The notes beneath the pieces were generated by a model that did no database searches, was not told the DNA's origin, and saw only the letters and a program-made list of their open reading frames with translations. This document shows positions 1-8,875 of a stretch of 64,000 bases of DNA, in pieces. Origin of the DNA: Oscillatoria princeps RMCB-10 (GTDB lineage Bacteria; Cyanobacteriota; Cyanobacteriia; Cyanobacteriales; Oscillatoriaceae); assembly GCA_019359235.1 (NCBI GenBank), contig JAHHHT010000026.1, positions 54,527-118,526 on the forward strand, given 5' to 3'. Within the stretch, counting starts at the first letter, position 1; each line of letters starts with the position of its first letter. The translations under genes were made by a program, and so were the position numbers.

Positions 1-170
1 GGTTTCCTCAGAGGGTGCTTGTGCTGCCTATTACAGATACCGGCAGCAAACCGCTTGAGCCGGCAGCCGATAGGCCGGTTTATTTTAACCGCAGATGTAG
101 CCCGAAGGGCTTCCCGCAGGGTACGCAGATGAGCGCAGATAGGGGGGAATTTTATCTGCGAGTGTCGCCG

Positions 171-200
171 TTTGCCTGCGGTTTAAATTATCTGTATAAT
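171..200 (+). promoter_or_regulatory. Putative sigma-70 type promoter of the toxin-antitoxin pair
   Basis: A TTGCCT hexamer at 172-177 (4 of 6 matches to TTGACA) lies 17 bases before a perfect TATAAT at 195-200. Transcription would start near 207, about 35 bases before the antitoxin ATG at 243. This is a sequence match only; no operator was identified, although antitoxins of this type usually autorepress. Confidence 0.5.
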
Positions 201-242
201 AAGCTGTAATAGACTCCCTGTATCTCAACTCTAACAGCAGCC

Positions 243-506
243 ATGAACAGACCCCTGGTGGAATCGCTAGTGCAAGTTATCCTCTCCCTCTCTCCAGAAG
301 AACGCGCCCTGCTCGACGAAAGGCTGTACCGCAAGACCAACTGGCGAGAAACCCTCAAACAGATCGACGAGTTACAAGCCCAGATTCGAGCTGACCGTGC
401 CGAGAAGCCCTTCGACTCACCCATTGATGACATTATCCACCAAATGCGGGAGGAACGAACTGAAGAACTCATGCAGGCTTGCTCTGCGCAGGAGGACGTG
501 AAATGA
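243..506 (+). CDS. Putative antitoxin of a VapBC-type pair
   Basis: A small acidic protein of 87 residues, predicted to be largely helical, with no transmembrane segment. The N-terminal stretch SLSPEERALLDERL resembles short cyanobacterial antitoxins paired with PIN toxins, but I do not recognise a defined DNA-binding fold. The main evidence is context: its TGA stop at 504-506 overlaps the ATG of a PIN-domain gene at 503 in an ATGA arrangement, the classic translational coupling of toxin-antitoxin operons, and a good promoter lies just upstream. It would neutralise the PIN ribonuclease and probably repress its own operon. It could instead be an unrelated small protein that happens to be co-transcribed. 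Confidence 0.7.
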   Translation: MNRPLVESLVQVILSLSPEERALLDERLYRKTNWRETLKQIDELQAQIRADRAEKPFDSPIDDIIHQMREERTEELMQACSAQEDVK

Positions 507-937
507 CCGCAAGCGTAATTTGTGTTGATGCCAACTTTGTCGTGCGTCTGGTGTCCAGGGAGCCGCCTGAGTCTCCCTACAGAGAATTGTGGATTCAGTG
601 GCAAGATTCAGGGCGCACAATTGTCGCACCAACGCTGATCTACTACGAGGTCAGCAACGCTCTCCATCGCATGAGCCAAGCGGGGCAACTTCTCCCAGAA
701 CGGGCATCTCAAGCTCTGGAGGCCGCTTTTAATCTGAATGTCAGGCTCTACGGGGATGCCGGCTTGCACCGGCACGCCTTGAATATGGCGGCTACCTTGA
801 GACTGCCAGCCACTTATGACGCTCACTATCTGGCTTTAGCTGAACAGCTGTCAGCGGAATTTTGCACAGCAGATAGGCGGCTCTTTCAAGCCGTACGCTC
901 GACTTTTTCTTGGGTTCACCTGGTAGGAGAAAGTTAA
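503..937 (+). CDS. vapC: PIN-domain ribonuclease toxin (VapC-like)
   Basis: A 144-residue single PIN domain. The expected acidic metal-binding residues are visible: Asp9 in the first strand (VICVDANF), Glu49 in TLIYYEVSNAL, Asp106 in ATYDAHYLALA and Asp124 in CTADRRLF. This spacing is typical of VapC toxins, Mg2+-dependent RNases that cleave tRNA or rRNA. The ATG at 503 was chosen over an upstream in-frame start because GGAGG at 491-495 is correctly spaced and the start overlaps the antitoxin stop by four bases. The neighbouring small gene is the presumed antitoxin. Length and motifs look intact, so the toxin is probably functional; its RNA target cannot be told from sequence. Confidence 0.88.
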   Translation: MTASVICVDANFVVRLVSREPPESPYRELWIQWQDSGRTIVAPTLIYYEVSNALHRMSQAGQLLPERASQALEAAFNLNVRLYGDAGLHRHALNMAATLRLPATYDAHYLALAEQLSAEFCTADRRLFQAVRSTFSWVHLVGES

Positions 938-960
938 TTATAACCCAAGTTGCCACCCCG

Positions 961-1006
961 GGAGGCAGAGCCTCCAAAGGGGCGTTCCCAGGCTCTGCCT
1001 GGGAAC
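961..1006. repeat. Paired hairpins between convergent genes; dispersed repeat and possible terminator
   Basis: Two inverted repeats sit between vapC and the convergent SGNH gene. GGAGGCAGAGCCTCC lies at 961-975. A 10-bp perfect stem, GTTCCCAGGC/GCCTGGGAAC with a three-base loop, lies at 984-1006. Relatives of the second hairpin, followed by GAGGGG, recur near 12601-12634 and 40291-40322, so it belongs to a dispersed family. Its position suits bidirectional termination, although it lacks a clear T-tract. Confidence 0.6.
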
Positions 1007-1038
1007 GAGGGGAAAGGGGTTACAGACAGGGCAGATTC

Positions 1039-2049
1039 TTACTTTTTAGAAGGTTTGCTTGGCGCTTTTAAAACTTTATCTCGACCCATCTTATCAAGAA
1101 CTAAATCGCTCATTATTCGCGCCCCGTGACCGGTAAAGTGTACGCCATCACTGCCCCTCGCATATCCCCTATACCCTGATTTATCCGCGACAATGGGAGC
1201 GTATTTACCTCCCACCGAGAAGGCATCCCAAGCGTCAACAAATTCTACTTTAGGGTAAGATTTAGCGACATCTCTGTAAATCTGGTTGATGGCATTAAAA
1301 AATCGGTAATAGCGAACATTGCTCGTTTTGGGGTGCCCGACAAAATAGACTTTTCTGATTGAGGGCGATGCGGAGACTAATTTGGCATATTTGTCCACTC
1401 TTTCTCGATAAGCCTTTTTCCAGTCGTCTGTAAGGATAACTCGGTATTTGCCCTGAAAATCTCTGATGTCTTGGTTGTCATTCCCGCCAAACATAACCAC
1501 AAGCACATCTGGCTTGTAAGATTTGAGAAGTTTGCCGGTTCTCGCATACCAGTCGTAATAATCTGTGCGATTCAATCCTGTAGATACTTTGTAAGCCAAT
1601 TTGGTCTGAGTGATGTTATAGGATTTTTGCAGGCTGTACTGGACTGCGGCAGCCAGGTCAAACATGATAGAATCTCCCACAAATAAAAAGCGAGAATAAG
1701 GTTTCTCCGCTTTGGCATTGCCTTTCGCCGGTTGGGGCTTTTTGTTTTCAGTTGGTTTAGGTGGGCTCGGTCGCTTTTCAGGCTGGCTCTCCGGCTTTTT
1801 TTCTCCCGCATCAGGTTCTGGCTCTTCCTCGTCCCTGTCAAAGTTAACAGTTTTAAGGCCGCTCCAAAACTCTTGTTCGCTTTTTCGGAACCCCTCCAGC
1901 TTAACTTTCTGGGCTGCCTCTTTAATTGGGGGGGTGGCGAACTGACTTGAGGCCAAGTTTTTGAGGAATATAGGAAAATTGAAAGATATCAACCCCAGCG
2001 TCACTAAAACAGCGATAAGAAGAAATTCGCGATCTCTCATGGCTTTCAA
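1039..2049 (-). CDS. Membrane-anchored SGNH/DUF459-like hydrolase, partner of the MBOAT acyltransferase
   Basis: A 336-residue protein with one N-terminal membrane helix (about residues 8-27), a charged low-complexity Glu/Pro/Lys linker (about 70-115) and a C-terminal SGNH-fold domain. Block I is seen as FVGDSIMFDL (catalytic Ser), block III as MFGGNDNQ (Asn), and the C-terminal Asp-x-x-His motif as SDGVHFTGHG. The domain would face the periplasm. Proteins of this type (DUF459, related to AlgJ/AlgX and DHHW proteins) transfer or remove acyl groups on exopolysaccharide or wall polymers. The gene starts six bases after the stop of the MBOAT gene on the same strand, so the two form an operon with a shared role in O-acylation. 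A second ATG three codons downstream is an alternative start. The polymer substrate is unknown. Confidence 0.8.
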   Translation of the reverse strand: MKAMRDREFLLIAVLVTLGLISFNFPIFLKNLASSQFATPPIKEAAQKVKLEGFRKSEQEFWSGLKTVNFDRDEEEPEPDAGEKKPESQPEKRPSPPKPTENKKPQPAKGNAKAEKPYSRFLFVGDSIMFDLAAAVQYSLQKSYNITQTKLAYKVSTGLNRTDYYDWYARTGKLLKSYKPDVLVVMFGGNDNQDIRDFQGKYRVILTDDWKKAYRERVDKYAKLVSASPSIRKVYFVGHPKTSNVRYYRFFNAINQIYRDVAKSYPKVEFVDAWDAFSVGGKYAPIVADKSGYRGYARGSDGVHFTGHGARIMSDLVLDKMGRDKVLKAPSKPSKK

Positions 2050-2055
2050 TGGCTT

Positions 2056-3489
2056 TCAGAAGTTAAAGTAGATAAACGGGGGTACGGTACTCGGCCCCAG
2101 CATGAGGATAGTATACAGGAGCGCGGAAACAAATGTCACTCTCCATAACAAATTCTTAACTGAGAAGAGGCGACAGAACAGTTTACTAAATGTGTCCCCA
2201 TAAAAGTTCACAGCCATGAGAGTGGCCAGCACCGCGTACAGTTGCCAAAAATTGAATTGGACGGTCTGGACTTCGCTGCCGGCGACCATACCGCCGATGA
2301 ACGTTGCGGCGCTATCCCAAGTTTTAGTATTGAAAAAAATCCAGCTAAAGGTGACAAAGGTAAAGGTGAGCAACCAGCTAGATGATTTGAGGGCAGCTCC
2401 TACAAAAAAGCCCGGTTTCAGCCGAATGGATTTGGTTACATCTTGAAAAAGATGGTTGGCCACTAATCCTAAGCCGTGCAGCCCGCCCCACACAAGAAAA
2501 TTAACACCGGCACCGTGCCAGAAGCCACCTATCAGCATGGTCAAAAGTAAATTTATATACTTTCTCAATTTTCCCGCTCTGTTCCCCCCCAAAGGGATGT
2601 ACAGATAATCTCTCAACCATTCCGAGAGACTGATATGCCATCGCTTCCAAAACTCTTGCAAACTTAGCGCCTGATAAGGCATATTAAAATTTTGGATAGG
2701 TTTGAACCCGAGCAAACCTGAAATTCCATTAGCCAAATCTGAATAGCCGCTAAAATCTGCATAAATCAAGCAGGAATAGGAGAGTGACGCCAGCAGCAGA
2801 TCGGTGCGGCTGTATTGCTGGGGCAAACTGAAGGGTAATTGAGTGAAGTCAAAGAGAAAACTGGACAAGGTGTATTTTTTGAACAGTCCCGACAGGATCA
2901 GGGTGATGACCTCTCCTGTATGATAGTCATATTTAGTAGGGCTATTCAGCTGAGTGTAGAAGTCTTTGGCCCTGGCTATTGGGCCAGAAGCAATTTGGGG
3001 GAAATAGGTTATGTAGACGGCATAATCCAAAAAACTCGGGCAGGAAATTTTATTGTTATAGAGGTCTGCTAAGTGGGAGATCATTCTGAAGGTATAGAAT
3101 GAAACGCCCGCCGGCGCAAGAATTTGCAGGACTTGGAAGCTGGCTTGTATATTGAGCGAGTTCAGCAGGGAGAAGAGAGAATCTACAAAAAAGTTGTAAT
3201 ATTTGAACAGGCCCAAGTAAAGAATGTTAAACGCCACACCGGCAAATAATATCCTTTTTCTGTTCTTCCCTTGGCTCAAACCTGATATGGCCCGCAGCGC
3301 CACATAATTGAGGGCAGTGTCCGCCAGCAGCAATCCCAGAAAAGTCGGGCTCCAAAAGGAATAGAAAACTAGGCTCGCTGCCAGCAAAAACCCCTTGTAG
3401 AGCGTCACCTTTTGTTTCAAAAACATGGCGGCGCTGAAAACAATCAGGAAAAACACCAAAAATTGATAAGTTGGAAAGAGCATGGACAA
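2056..3489 (-). CDS. MBOAT-family membrane O-acyltransferase (AlgI/DltB-like)
   Basis: A 477-residue, strongly hydrophobic protein with roughly ten or more membrane helices. The MBOAT signature is present: EFWKRWHISLSEWLRDYLYIP followed by WHGAGVNFLVWGGLHG, which holds the conserved catalytic His. Family members move acetyl or other acyl groups from a cytoplasmic donor across the membrane for transfer to alginate, teichoic acid, cellulose or other polysaccharides. Length agrees with AlgI-type proteins. It is the first gene of a two-gene minus-strand operon with the SGNH protein, matching the usual channel-plus-transferase division of labour. The start ATG at 3489 lies 250 bp from the divergent hypE. 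No polysaccharide synthase is nearby to reveal the substrate. Confidence 0.9.
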   Translation of the reverse strand: MSMLFPTYQFLVFFLIVFSAAMFLKQKVTLYKGFLLAASLVFYSFWSPTFLGLLLADTALNYVALRAISGLSQGKNRKRILFAGVAFNILYLGLFKYYNFFVDSLFSLLNSLNIQASFQVLQILAPAGVSFYTFRMISHLADLYNNKISCPSFLDYAVYITYFPQIASGPIARAKDFYTQLNSPTKYDYHTGEVITLILSGLFKKYTLSSFLFDFTQLPFSLPQQYSRTDLLLASLSYSCLIYADFSGYSDLANGISGLLGFKPIQNFNMPYQALSLQEFWKRWHISLSEWLRDYLYIPLGGNRAGKLRKYINLLLTMLIGGFWHGAGVNFLVWGGLHGLGLVANHLFQDVTKSIRLKPGFFVGAALKSSSWLLTFTFVTFSWIFFNTKTWDSAATFIGGMVAGSEVQTVQFNFWQLYAVLATLMAVNFYGDTFSKLFCRLFSVKNLLWRVTFVSALLYTILMLGPSTVPPFIYFNF

Positions 3490-3741
3490 GCTACACTGAT
3501 AATTTTACCCAACGCCACAGCAATTATAAACCCTTTGTGAAATCCTTTACCTTTTCTTCCCTTGGCGCTCCTTCACGGGGGCGGGAAACAAAATTCACAC
3601 GGCACGCCTGTCAGCGCCCCGCTCAGGAGAAGCATCGGGGGAGCCGCCTTGGAATGTGGGTATTATCAGATATTTTGCTGCAAAATGTCAATATCATCCG
3701 ATCTGAGAGCTGTCCGCCCCACAACCAGGGGATCGCCAACA

Positions 3742-4794
3742 ATGGAAAACATCGCAGACTTTACCCTGTCCTGTCCCATCCCAATTCAGCAGTATCCCAA
3801 CGTCCTGCTGGCGCACGGAGGCGGCGGGAAGTTGATGAACCAGCTGATTGAAAAAATGTTTCTGCCGGCATTTGGCAAGCCGGGCGCTGTCCCGCACGAC
3901 TCGGTGGCGCTGACTCTGCCGGCAGGCAAAATTGCCTTCACCACCGATTCCTACGTGATCCGCCCCCTGTTCTTCCCCGGCGGCGACATCGGCTCCCTGG
4001 CCGTCCACGGTACAGTAAACGACCTGGCCATGAGCGGGGCTCGCCCCCTTTACCTGAGCGCCGGCTTCATCCTGGAAGAGGGGCTGCCAATGGAAACCCT
4101 CTGGCGCGTCGTGCAGTCCATGCAGCGAGCAGCGGAGAGCGCCGGTGTGCGAATTGTTACCGGCGACACCAAAGTGGTGGACAAAGGCAAGGGCGACGGC
4201 ATTTTCATCAGCACTGCCGGTGTGGGTATAATCGAGCACTCCCAGACCATCGCGCCCCAAAGCGTGCGTCCAGGGGACGTGCTGCTGCTCAGTGGGGACA
4301 TTGGGCGTCACGGGATCGCGATTATGGCTGTGAGAGAGGGGTTGGAGTTCGAGACGGCGATCGAGAGCGATTCAGCGCCGGTGGCGAGTTTGGTGCTGGA
4401 GCTCCTCGATGCCGGTGTGGAAATCCACTGCATGCGGGATCTGACGCGCGGCGGTTTGGCGAGCGCCCTCAACGAGATTGCCACTGGTGCCGGTGTCAGC
4501 ATCCAGATTGAGGAAAGTGCGATCCCCGTGCGGGAAGACGTGCGGGGCGCGTGCGAGATTCTGGGGTTCGATCCCCTGTATGTGGCGAATGAAGGCCGGT
4601 TTGTGGCCTTTGTGCCGCCGGCTTTTGCCCAGAGGGCGCTGGAGATCATGCGATCGCACCCCGCCGGCACCGACGCCAGCACGATCGGCAGCGTCACCGG
4701 CACCGGCAGCGGGATCGTGAATTTGCGGAGCTTTATTGGTGCCGGTCGCATCGTTGACATGCTGAGCGGCGAACAGCTTCCGCGCATTTGCTGA
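3742..4794 (+). CDS. hypE: [NiFe]-hydrogenase maturation protein HypE (carbamoyl dehydratase)
   Basis: A 350-residue protein of the AIR-synthase/PurM-like ATP-binding family. HypE takes the carbamoyl group that HypF places on its C-terminal Cys and dehydrates it with ATP to a thiocyanate, the source of the CN ligands of the NiFe site. The sequence ends in LPRIC, the diagnostic Pro-Arg-x-Cys tail with the modified Cys last. The N-terminal [18 protein letters not shown] and [11 protein letters not shown] match the family's nucleotide-binding motifs. The ATG at 3742 was chosen because family alignment begins there; in-frame codons upstream to 3562 encode unconserved sequence. It stands first in the plus-strand hydrogenase region, some 2.7 kb before hoxE and separated from it by the CP12-like gene and a repeat-rich gap. 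Confidence 0.95.
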   Translation: MENIADFTLSCPIPIQQYPNVLLAHGGGGKLMNQLIEKMFLPAFGKPGAVPHDSVALTLPAGKIAFTTDSYVIRPLFFPGGDIGSLAVHGTVNDLAMSGARPLYLSAGFILEEGLPMETLWRVVQSMQRAAESAGVRIVTGDTKVVDKGKGDGIFISTAGVGIIEHSQTIAPQSVRPGDVLLLSGDIGRHGIAIMAVREGLEFETAIESDSAPVASLVLELLDAGVEIHCMRDLTRGGLASALNEIATGAGVSIQIEESAIPVREDVRGACEILGFDPLYVANEGRFVAFVPPAFAQRALEIMRSHPAGTDASTIGSVTGTGSGIVNLRSFIGAGRIVDMLSGEQLPRIC

Positions 4795-4980
4795 AAAGCT
4801 CCCCCACCAGAGCCCGGGGAATGTGTAGCTTTGTGTAGAAATTCAAAATTCTGTTTGATTCGGCTATCCGAACCAGTCAAGCGAGGGAGAAAAAGTATAG
4901 ATTGAAAAAGTATCAAAGCGGAGCGCGGCTGGGAAATATGGTCAGACTCTCCCAGCGGCACAGCTCTTGGAGGAAATAAT

Positions 4981-5283
4981 ATGGTCAAAGTTAGGCAAGG
5001 CTCTCGCCAGAGATTCGATATCAGTCTCCCGAAAAAGTCCCAGCCATCAAGCCGGGGAGTGATCCCGACTCTGGAGGAGCGAATCGAAGAAGCTCGCGAG
5101 CACGCACGCTTGGTCACTGAAACCAGAGGCGTGGTGTCTCCGGAAGCAGCAGCTGCTTGGGATGTGGTAGAAGAGTTGCTTGCTGAAGCCGCTCACCAGC
5201 GAGCCAACCAGCCCAAAACCAATTTCGATCTCTACTGCGAGGAGCGTCCGGACGCCCTGGAGGCTCGGATTTACGACGTTTAG
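4981..5283 (+). CDS. CP12-family protein lacking three of four regulatory cysteines
   Basis: A 100-residue protein. Residues 31-100 align by eye with CP12, the small disordered scaffold that binds GAPDH and phosphoribulokinase in the dark. The core AWDVVEELLAEAAHQR (59-74) matches the CP12 signature AWDxVEELxAEAxHQR, and YCEERPDALEARIYD matches the C-terminal GAPDH-binding tail. Of the four cysteines that form two redox disulfides, only Cys86 remains; the N-terminal pair appears as Thr46 and Ala56, and the last Cys as Ala95. A basic N-terminal extension of about 30 residues is extra. GGAGG at 4969-4973 supports the ATG. It lies between hypE and hoxE, so a role in dark metabolism is plausible. 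Without disulfides it cannot be switched by thioredoxin in the standard way. Confidence 0.8.
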   Translation: MVKVRQGSRQRFDISLPKKSQPSSRGVIPTLEERIEEAREHARLVTETRGVVSPEAAAAWDVVEELLAEAAHQRANQPKTNFDLYCEERPDALEARIYDV

Positions 5284-5388
5284 GCAGATTAATATCGTTT
5301 GACCCAAAGCCGGCACGCATCACCCGCAACCGCACACTTATAGAACACCGGCTGTAGGGGAAGTGCCGGTGCGCCTCACAAGGGGGGA

Positions 5389-5535
5389 GCATCCCGAAGC
5401 AAGCAAAGACTGTCACCCTCACCCCCCTAACCCCCCTCTCCCATGAAGGGAGAGGGGGGCCCTCACCCCCCAAGGCACCCCTCTCCCCTTGTGGGAGAGG
5501 GGTTGGGGGTGAGGGGGATTACAAAAATGGGATGC
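5389..5535. repeat. MITE-like dispersed repeat, copy A (147 bp)
   Basis: The element is bounded by GCATCCC at 5389-5395 and its inverse GGGATGC at 5529-5535. Inside are longer inverted sequences (ACCCTCACCCCC on the left, GGGGGTGAGGG on the right) and CTCTCCC/GGGAGAG stems that could fold the whole unit. A second copy of nearly equal length with the same ends lies at 60258-60403. Related C-rich sequence without the ends occurs at about 22989-23060. No coding capacity. Confidence 0.7.
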
Positions 5536-6217
5536 GCCTCACAAGGGAGAAGGGAGAAGAGAAACAGAACACTCTCTTCTCCCTTTTCCCGTTTCATATC
5601 AAATCCGGCTCACTGTCGCAGACGCCCTAAGGCCCCAACCCGCTTCCCTTGCAGGAGAGGGGGCGCTGGCCGCCCTAGAGGAGTTGGGGGCTTTCGGGAG
5701 AGGGGGCTAACTCTTCTTCTCCCCCTCCCCGTGGACGGGGCAGGGGGTTGGGGTGCCGGGTTCTTCATTTTCCCCGCCCATTTTTGGTACCGGCGTCTGA
5801 CGGGCAAAATGTTAAAATATTATTAGGAAAAAAGTTTTTAAGAAAATAGGACGTTGGCATCTTAAAATACAGACTGTAGTGACATTTTCTGCAGTCCGCC
5901 GCCCTTGCTTAAGCAACCTCTGCGTTGTTTTAAGTTCTGTAACGCTTTGGCATCCAGGATTGACAAACCGGAAGGTTTCTGTATTAGTCTGATATAGGCA
6001 ATTATCTCAGCACGCCTGCAAGCCGGTGCGGGCCAGACTCAGCCCTTTAACGAAAATATGGCGGTGTCCGCTCAGTTCGTTACTGGTGGTTTGAGGTGAG
6101 GGGCGATTAACACGCAAGGCAGCCATCTGCCAGGTGTTTTTTGTCTGACTGTCTCGGGCGACGGTTTGACAACAAGGGGGTTGTTTTAACAGCCGGGGAA
6201 TGCAGCCGGGACGAGAA
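5536..6217. other. Non-coding, G-rich repeat region upstream of the hox promoter
   Basis: No supported gene between the CP12-like gene and hoxE. From 5640 to 5760 the DNA is GC-rich and repetitive (GGAGAGGGGG runs and their complements), and open frames here are products of composition. From 5800 it becomes AT-richer (AATATTATTAGGAAAAAAG), with no recognisable gene, RNA or insertion-sequence remnant up to the promoter at 6218. Confidence 0.5.
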
Positions 6218-6246
6218 TTTACATTTTGTCGAAAATACGTTATATT
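6218..6246 (+). promoter_or_regulatory. Putative hox operon promoter
   Basis: TTTACA at 6218-6223 and TATATT at 6241-6246 are separated by exactly 17 bases, each close to the sigma-70 consensus. Predicted transcription starts near 6253, leaving a leader of about 270 nt before hoxE. Cyanobacterial hox operons are known to have long leaders bound by LexA and AbrB-type regulators; I did not find a confident site for either. Confidence 0.5.
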
Positions 6247-6523
6247 AATCAACGGGTAGAGAGGGAAGAGCCAGATAAGGCAGCGCCATTTAACCTAGAA
6301 CAAGCCAGAAGATAGCGAGGAACGACCGCTCAGCCAAATGGGGCTAGTTTCAGAGAAGGTTCAAGCCCTTGAAAAAAGTTAGGCGGGGGAAATTTTAGGG
6401 GGGAAATATCGAATTCAACCCACCCCAATTGACTGGGCGACCGGTTCAAAGAAAGCCCCGGCGACGGGCGGCGCGAGAGGTAAGGCGCACAGCTGTTTTG
6501 CTAGAACAGGAAGGATGAGAGAC

Positions 6524-7084
6524 ATGGAAACTTCCACTGCTAAGCCGGCAGTCGAACAAAAACAGAAAGGAACAAAAGAAGCCGCGAAAGGACATCAGAG
6601 CGGCGACAAACGCTTCAGAGTGCTGGACATGACAATGAAGCGCAACCAGTACCGCCCAGATGCGCTGATTGAAGTGCTGCACAAGGCGCAGGAAGCCTTT
6701 GGCTTCTTGGAAGAAGACGTACTGATTTATATCGCGCGAGGTCTGAAACTGCCGCTGTCGCGGGTGTATGGCGTCGCCACGTTTTACCACCTCTTCTCCC
6801 TAAAACCGGGTGGGGCTCACACCTGCGTGGTGTGCCTGGGCACCGCGTGCTACGTCAAAGGCAGCGGCGAAGTGCTCTCGGCGCTGGAGAAGCACACCGG
6901 CATCCAGCAAGGCGAGACAACGCCAGACGGACAGCTGTCAGTGATGACGGCGCGGTGTATTGGCGCGTGCGGCATCGCGCCGGCAGTCGTGTTCGACGGC
7001 ACGGTAGCGGCCAAAGTGACGCCAGAACAAGCCATTGAAAAAGTCCAAGCATGGCTCAACAGCCCTCAGGAAGCAACCTTGTAG
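6524..7084 (+). CDS. hoxE: Bidirectional hydrogenase diaphorase subunit HoxE
   Basis: A 186-residue, thioredoxin-like [2Fe-2S] protein of the NuoE family. The four ligands are seen as CVVCLGTACYVKG (C-x4-C) and RCIGACGIAP (C-x3-C). HoxE joins HoxF and HoxU in the diaphorase part of the pentameric NAD(P)/ferredoxin-linked hydrogenase in the cytoplasm. The N-terminal 35 residues are charged and poorly conserved. The ATG at 6524 is preferred over 6515 because AGGAAGG at 6508-6514 is nine bases from it but abuts the upstream ATG. It is the first gene of the hox run; hoxF follows after 85 bases. Confidence 0.95.
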   Translation: METSTAKPAVEQKQKGTKEAAKGHQSGDKRFRVLDMTMKRNQYRPDALIEVLHKAQEAFGFLEEDVLIYIARGLKLPLSRVYGVATFYHLFSLKPGGAHTCVVCLGTACYVKGSGEVLSALEKHTGIQQGETTPDGQLSVMTARCIGACGIAPAVVFDGTVAAKVTPEQAIEKVQAWLNSPQEATL

Positions 7085-7169
7085 GCGCGGGCTCACCCAA
7101 GGTATTTCCGGCGAGCGCGAACAGTACCAATAAACCCGCCCCCGCTACGGAGACAGAGGAAAAAACACT

Positions 7170-8807
7170 ATGGATTTAACAGAATTGCGGCAAATTGGCC
7201 AAAAAGAGCGCCAAGCCCACAAGCCAATCCGCGTCCACTGCTGCACGTCCACCGGCTGCCAAGCCGCCAACTCCCTCGGCATCAAGAAAAATCTCGAAGC
7301 AGCCGTAAAAACTGCCGGTTTGGGCGAGCGCGTGCAAGTTGTCGGCGTCGGCTGCATGGGCTTCTGCGGTCGCGGACCCCTGGTGCAAGTCGAGCCGCAA
7401 GAAACACTCTACGAGGAAGTCACGGTTGACCAAGCCGCCTCTATTATAGAAGCGCTCAACGGCGGCACCGCCACCGCCATCGAAGGCGATCCCAAACACC
7501 CATTTTTTGCCCGTCAAATGCGGATTGTCCGCGAAACCAGCGGCAAAATAGACCCTGAACGCATAGAAGAGTACATCGCCCAGGGCGGCTACGAGTCACT
7601 CTACAAAATCATCCACGACATGACCCCAGCTGAGGTGGTCGAAGAAATCACCAAGAGCGGATTGCGGGGGCGCGGCGGCGGCGGCTACCCCACCGGCTTG
7701 AAGTGGGCGACCGTGGCCAAAATGCCGGCAGGGCAGAAATACGTGATCTGCAACGCCGACGAAGGCGATCCCGGTGCCTTCATGGATCGCTCCGTACTCG
7801 AAAGCGATCCCCATCGCGTCCTGGAAGGCATGGCAATCGCCGCTTACGCAGTGGGAGCCTCAGAAGGCTTCATCTACGTCCGCGCCGAATACCCCCTGGC
7901 CATCGACCGGCTGCAAATCGCCATCAAGCAAGCCAAAAGATACGGCATCCTCGGCAGTCAAATCTTCGACTCCTCCTTTGACTTCAAAATAGACATCCGC
8001 ATCGGTGCCGGTGCCTTCGTCTGCGGCGAAGAAACCGCCCTCATCGAGTCCATTGAGGGCAAGCGCGGCATGCCCAACCCCCGCCCCCCTTACCCAGCAG
8101 TGTCAGGCTTGTGGGACAGGCCCACCTTAATCAATAACGTCGAAACCTTCGCCAACATCGCCGCCATCATTCGCGAGGGTGCCGAGTGGTACGCCAGCAT
8201 CGGCACCGAAAAGAGCAAGGGCACCAAAGTGTTCGCCCTCACCGGCAAAATCCGCAACAACGGACTGATCGAAGTGCCGATGGGCATCACCCTGCGCGAG
8301 ATTGTCGAAGAAATGGGCGGCGGCGTCCCCGACGGCGAAGTCAAAGCCGTGCAAACCGGCGGACCATCTGGCGGCTGCATCCCCGCTTCCCTGCTGGACA
8401 CGCCGGTGGACTACGAATCCCTGATTAAACTCGGCTCTATGATGGGGTCAGGGGGCATGGTGGTGATGGGTCAGGACACCAGCATGGTGGAAATCTCTCA
8501 CTTCTATATGGAGTTCTGCCGGGGCGAAACTTGCGGGAAGTGCATCCCCTGTCGCGCCGGCACGGTGCAGATGTACCAGGCGCTCACAAAAATCCTCAAC
8601 GGACAGGCGACTGTGGGGGATTTGGACAAGTTGGAACTGCTGTGCGGGATGGTGAAGGCGACTAGCTTGTGCGGTTTGGGACAGACGGCACCGAATCCGG
8701 TGCTCAGCACTCTGCGCTATTTCCGGGATGAGTATTTGGCTCTGATTCACAGCAGTCACAACGGGAAGGGTGCTGCAGTTGAGGTGCCGGTGGCGGTGAG
8801 GAGTTAG
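7170..8807 (+). CDS. hoxF: Bidirectional hydrogenase diaphorase subunit HoxF
   Basis: A 545-residue NuoF-type subunit carrying FMN, an NAD(H) site and Fe-S clusters. The N-terminal third is a thioredoxin-like [2Fe-2S] domain (HCCTSTGC and [10 protein letters not shown]). It is followed by the FMN/NADH-binding Rossmann-like region with [16 protein letters not shown] and [16 protein letters not shown]. The C-terminal [4Fe-4S] motif is [11 protein letters not shown], with a later Cys in SLCGLGQ. It passes electrons between NAD(P)H or ferredoxin and the hydrogenase module. Length is normal for cyanobacterial HoxF. It follows hoxE and precedes hoxU at a distance of 68 bases; a short repeat-like stretch fills that gap. 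Confidence 0.97.
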   Translation: MDLTELRQIGQKERQAHKPIRVHCCTSTGCQAANSLGIKKNLEAAVKTAGLGERVQVVGVGCMGFCGRGPLVQVEPQETLYEEVTVDQAASIIEALNGGTATAIEGDPKHPFFARQMRIVRETSGKIDPERIEEYIAQGGYESLYKIIHDMTPAEVVEEITKSGLRGRGGGGYPTGLKWATVAKMPAGQKYVICNADEGDPGAFMDRSVLESDPHRVLEGMAIAAYAVGASEGFIYVRAEYPLAIDRLQIAIKQAKRYGILGSQIFDSSFDFKIDIRIGAGAFVCGEETALIESIEGKRGMPNPRPPYPAVSGLWDRPTLINNVETFANIAAIIREGAEWYASIGTEKSKGTKVFALTGKIRNNGLIEVPMGITLREIVEEMGGGVPDGEVKAVQTGGPSGGCIPASLLDTPVDYESLIKLGSMMGSGGMVVMGQDTSMVEISHFYMEFCRGETCGKCIPCRAGTVQMYQALTKILNGQATVGDLDKLELLCGMVKATSLCGLGQTAPNPVLSTLRYFRDEYLALIHSSHNGKGAAVEVPVAVRS

Positions 8808-8875
8808 GTTGTGGATATGAACCGCACGAACGCCAAGGACGCCAAGGGCGCACAGAAGAGGAAAGGAGAGGGATT

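Noticed and set aside
15..209. Frame of 64 codons at the left end
   Set aside because: It overlaps repeat-like DNA and the promoter of the toxin-antitoxin pair and has no protein resemblance.
5443..5826. Frame of 127 codons downstream of the CP12-like gene
   Set aside because: It lies in the MITE-like repeat and adjoining G-rich DNA; translation is Pro/Arg/Gly-rich and unlike a protein.
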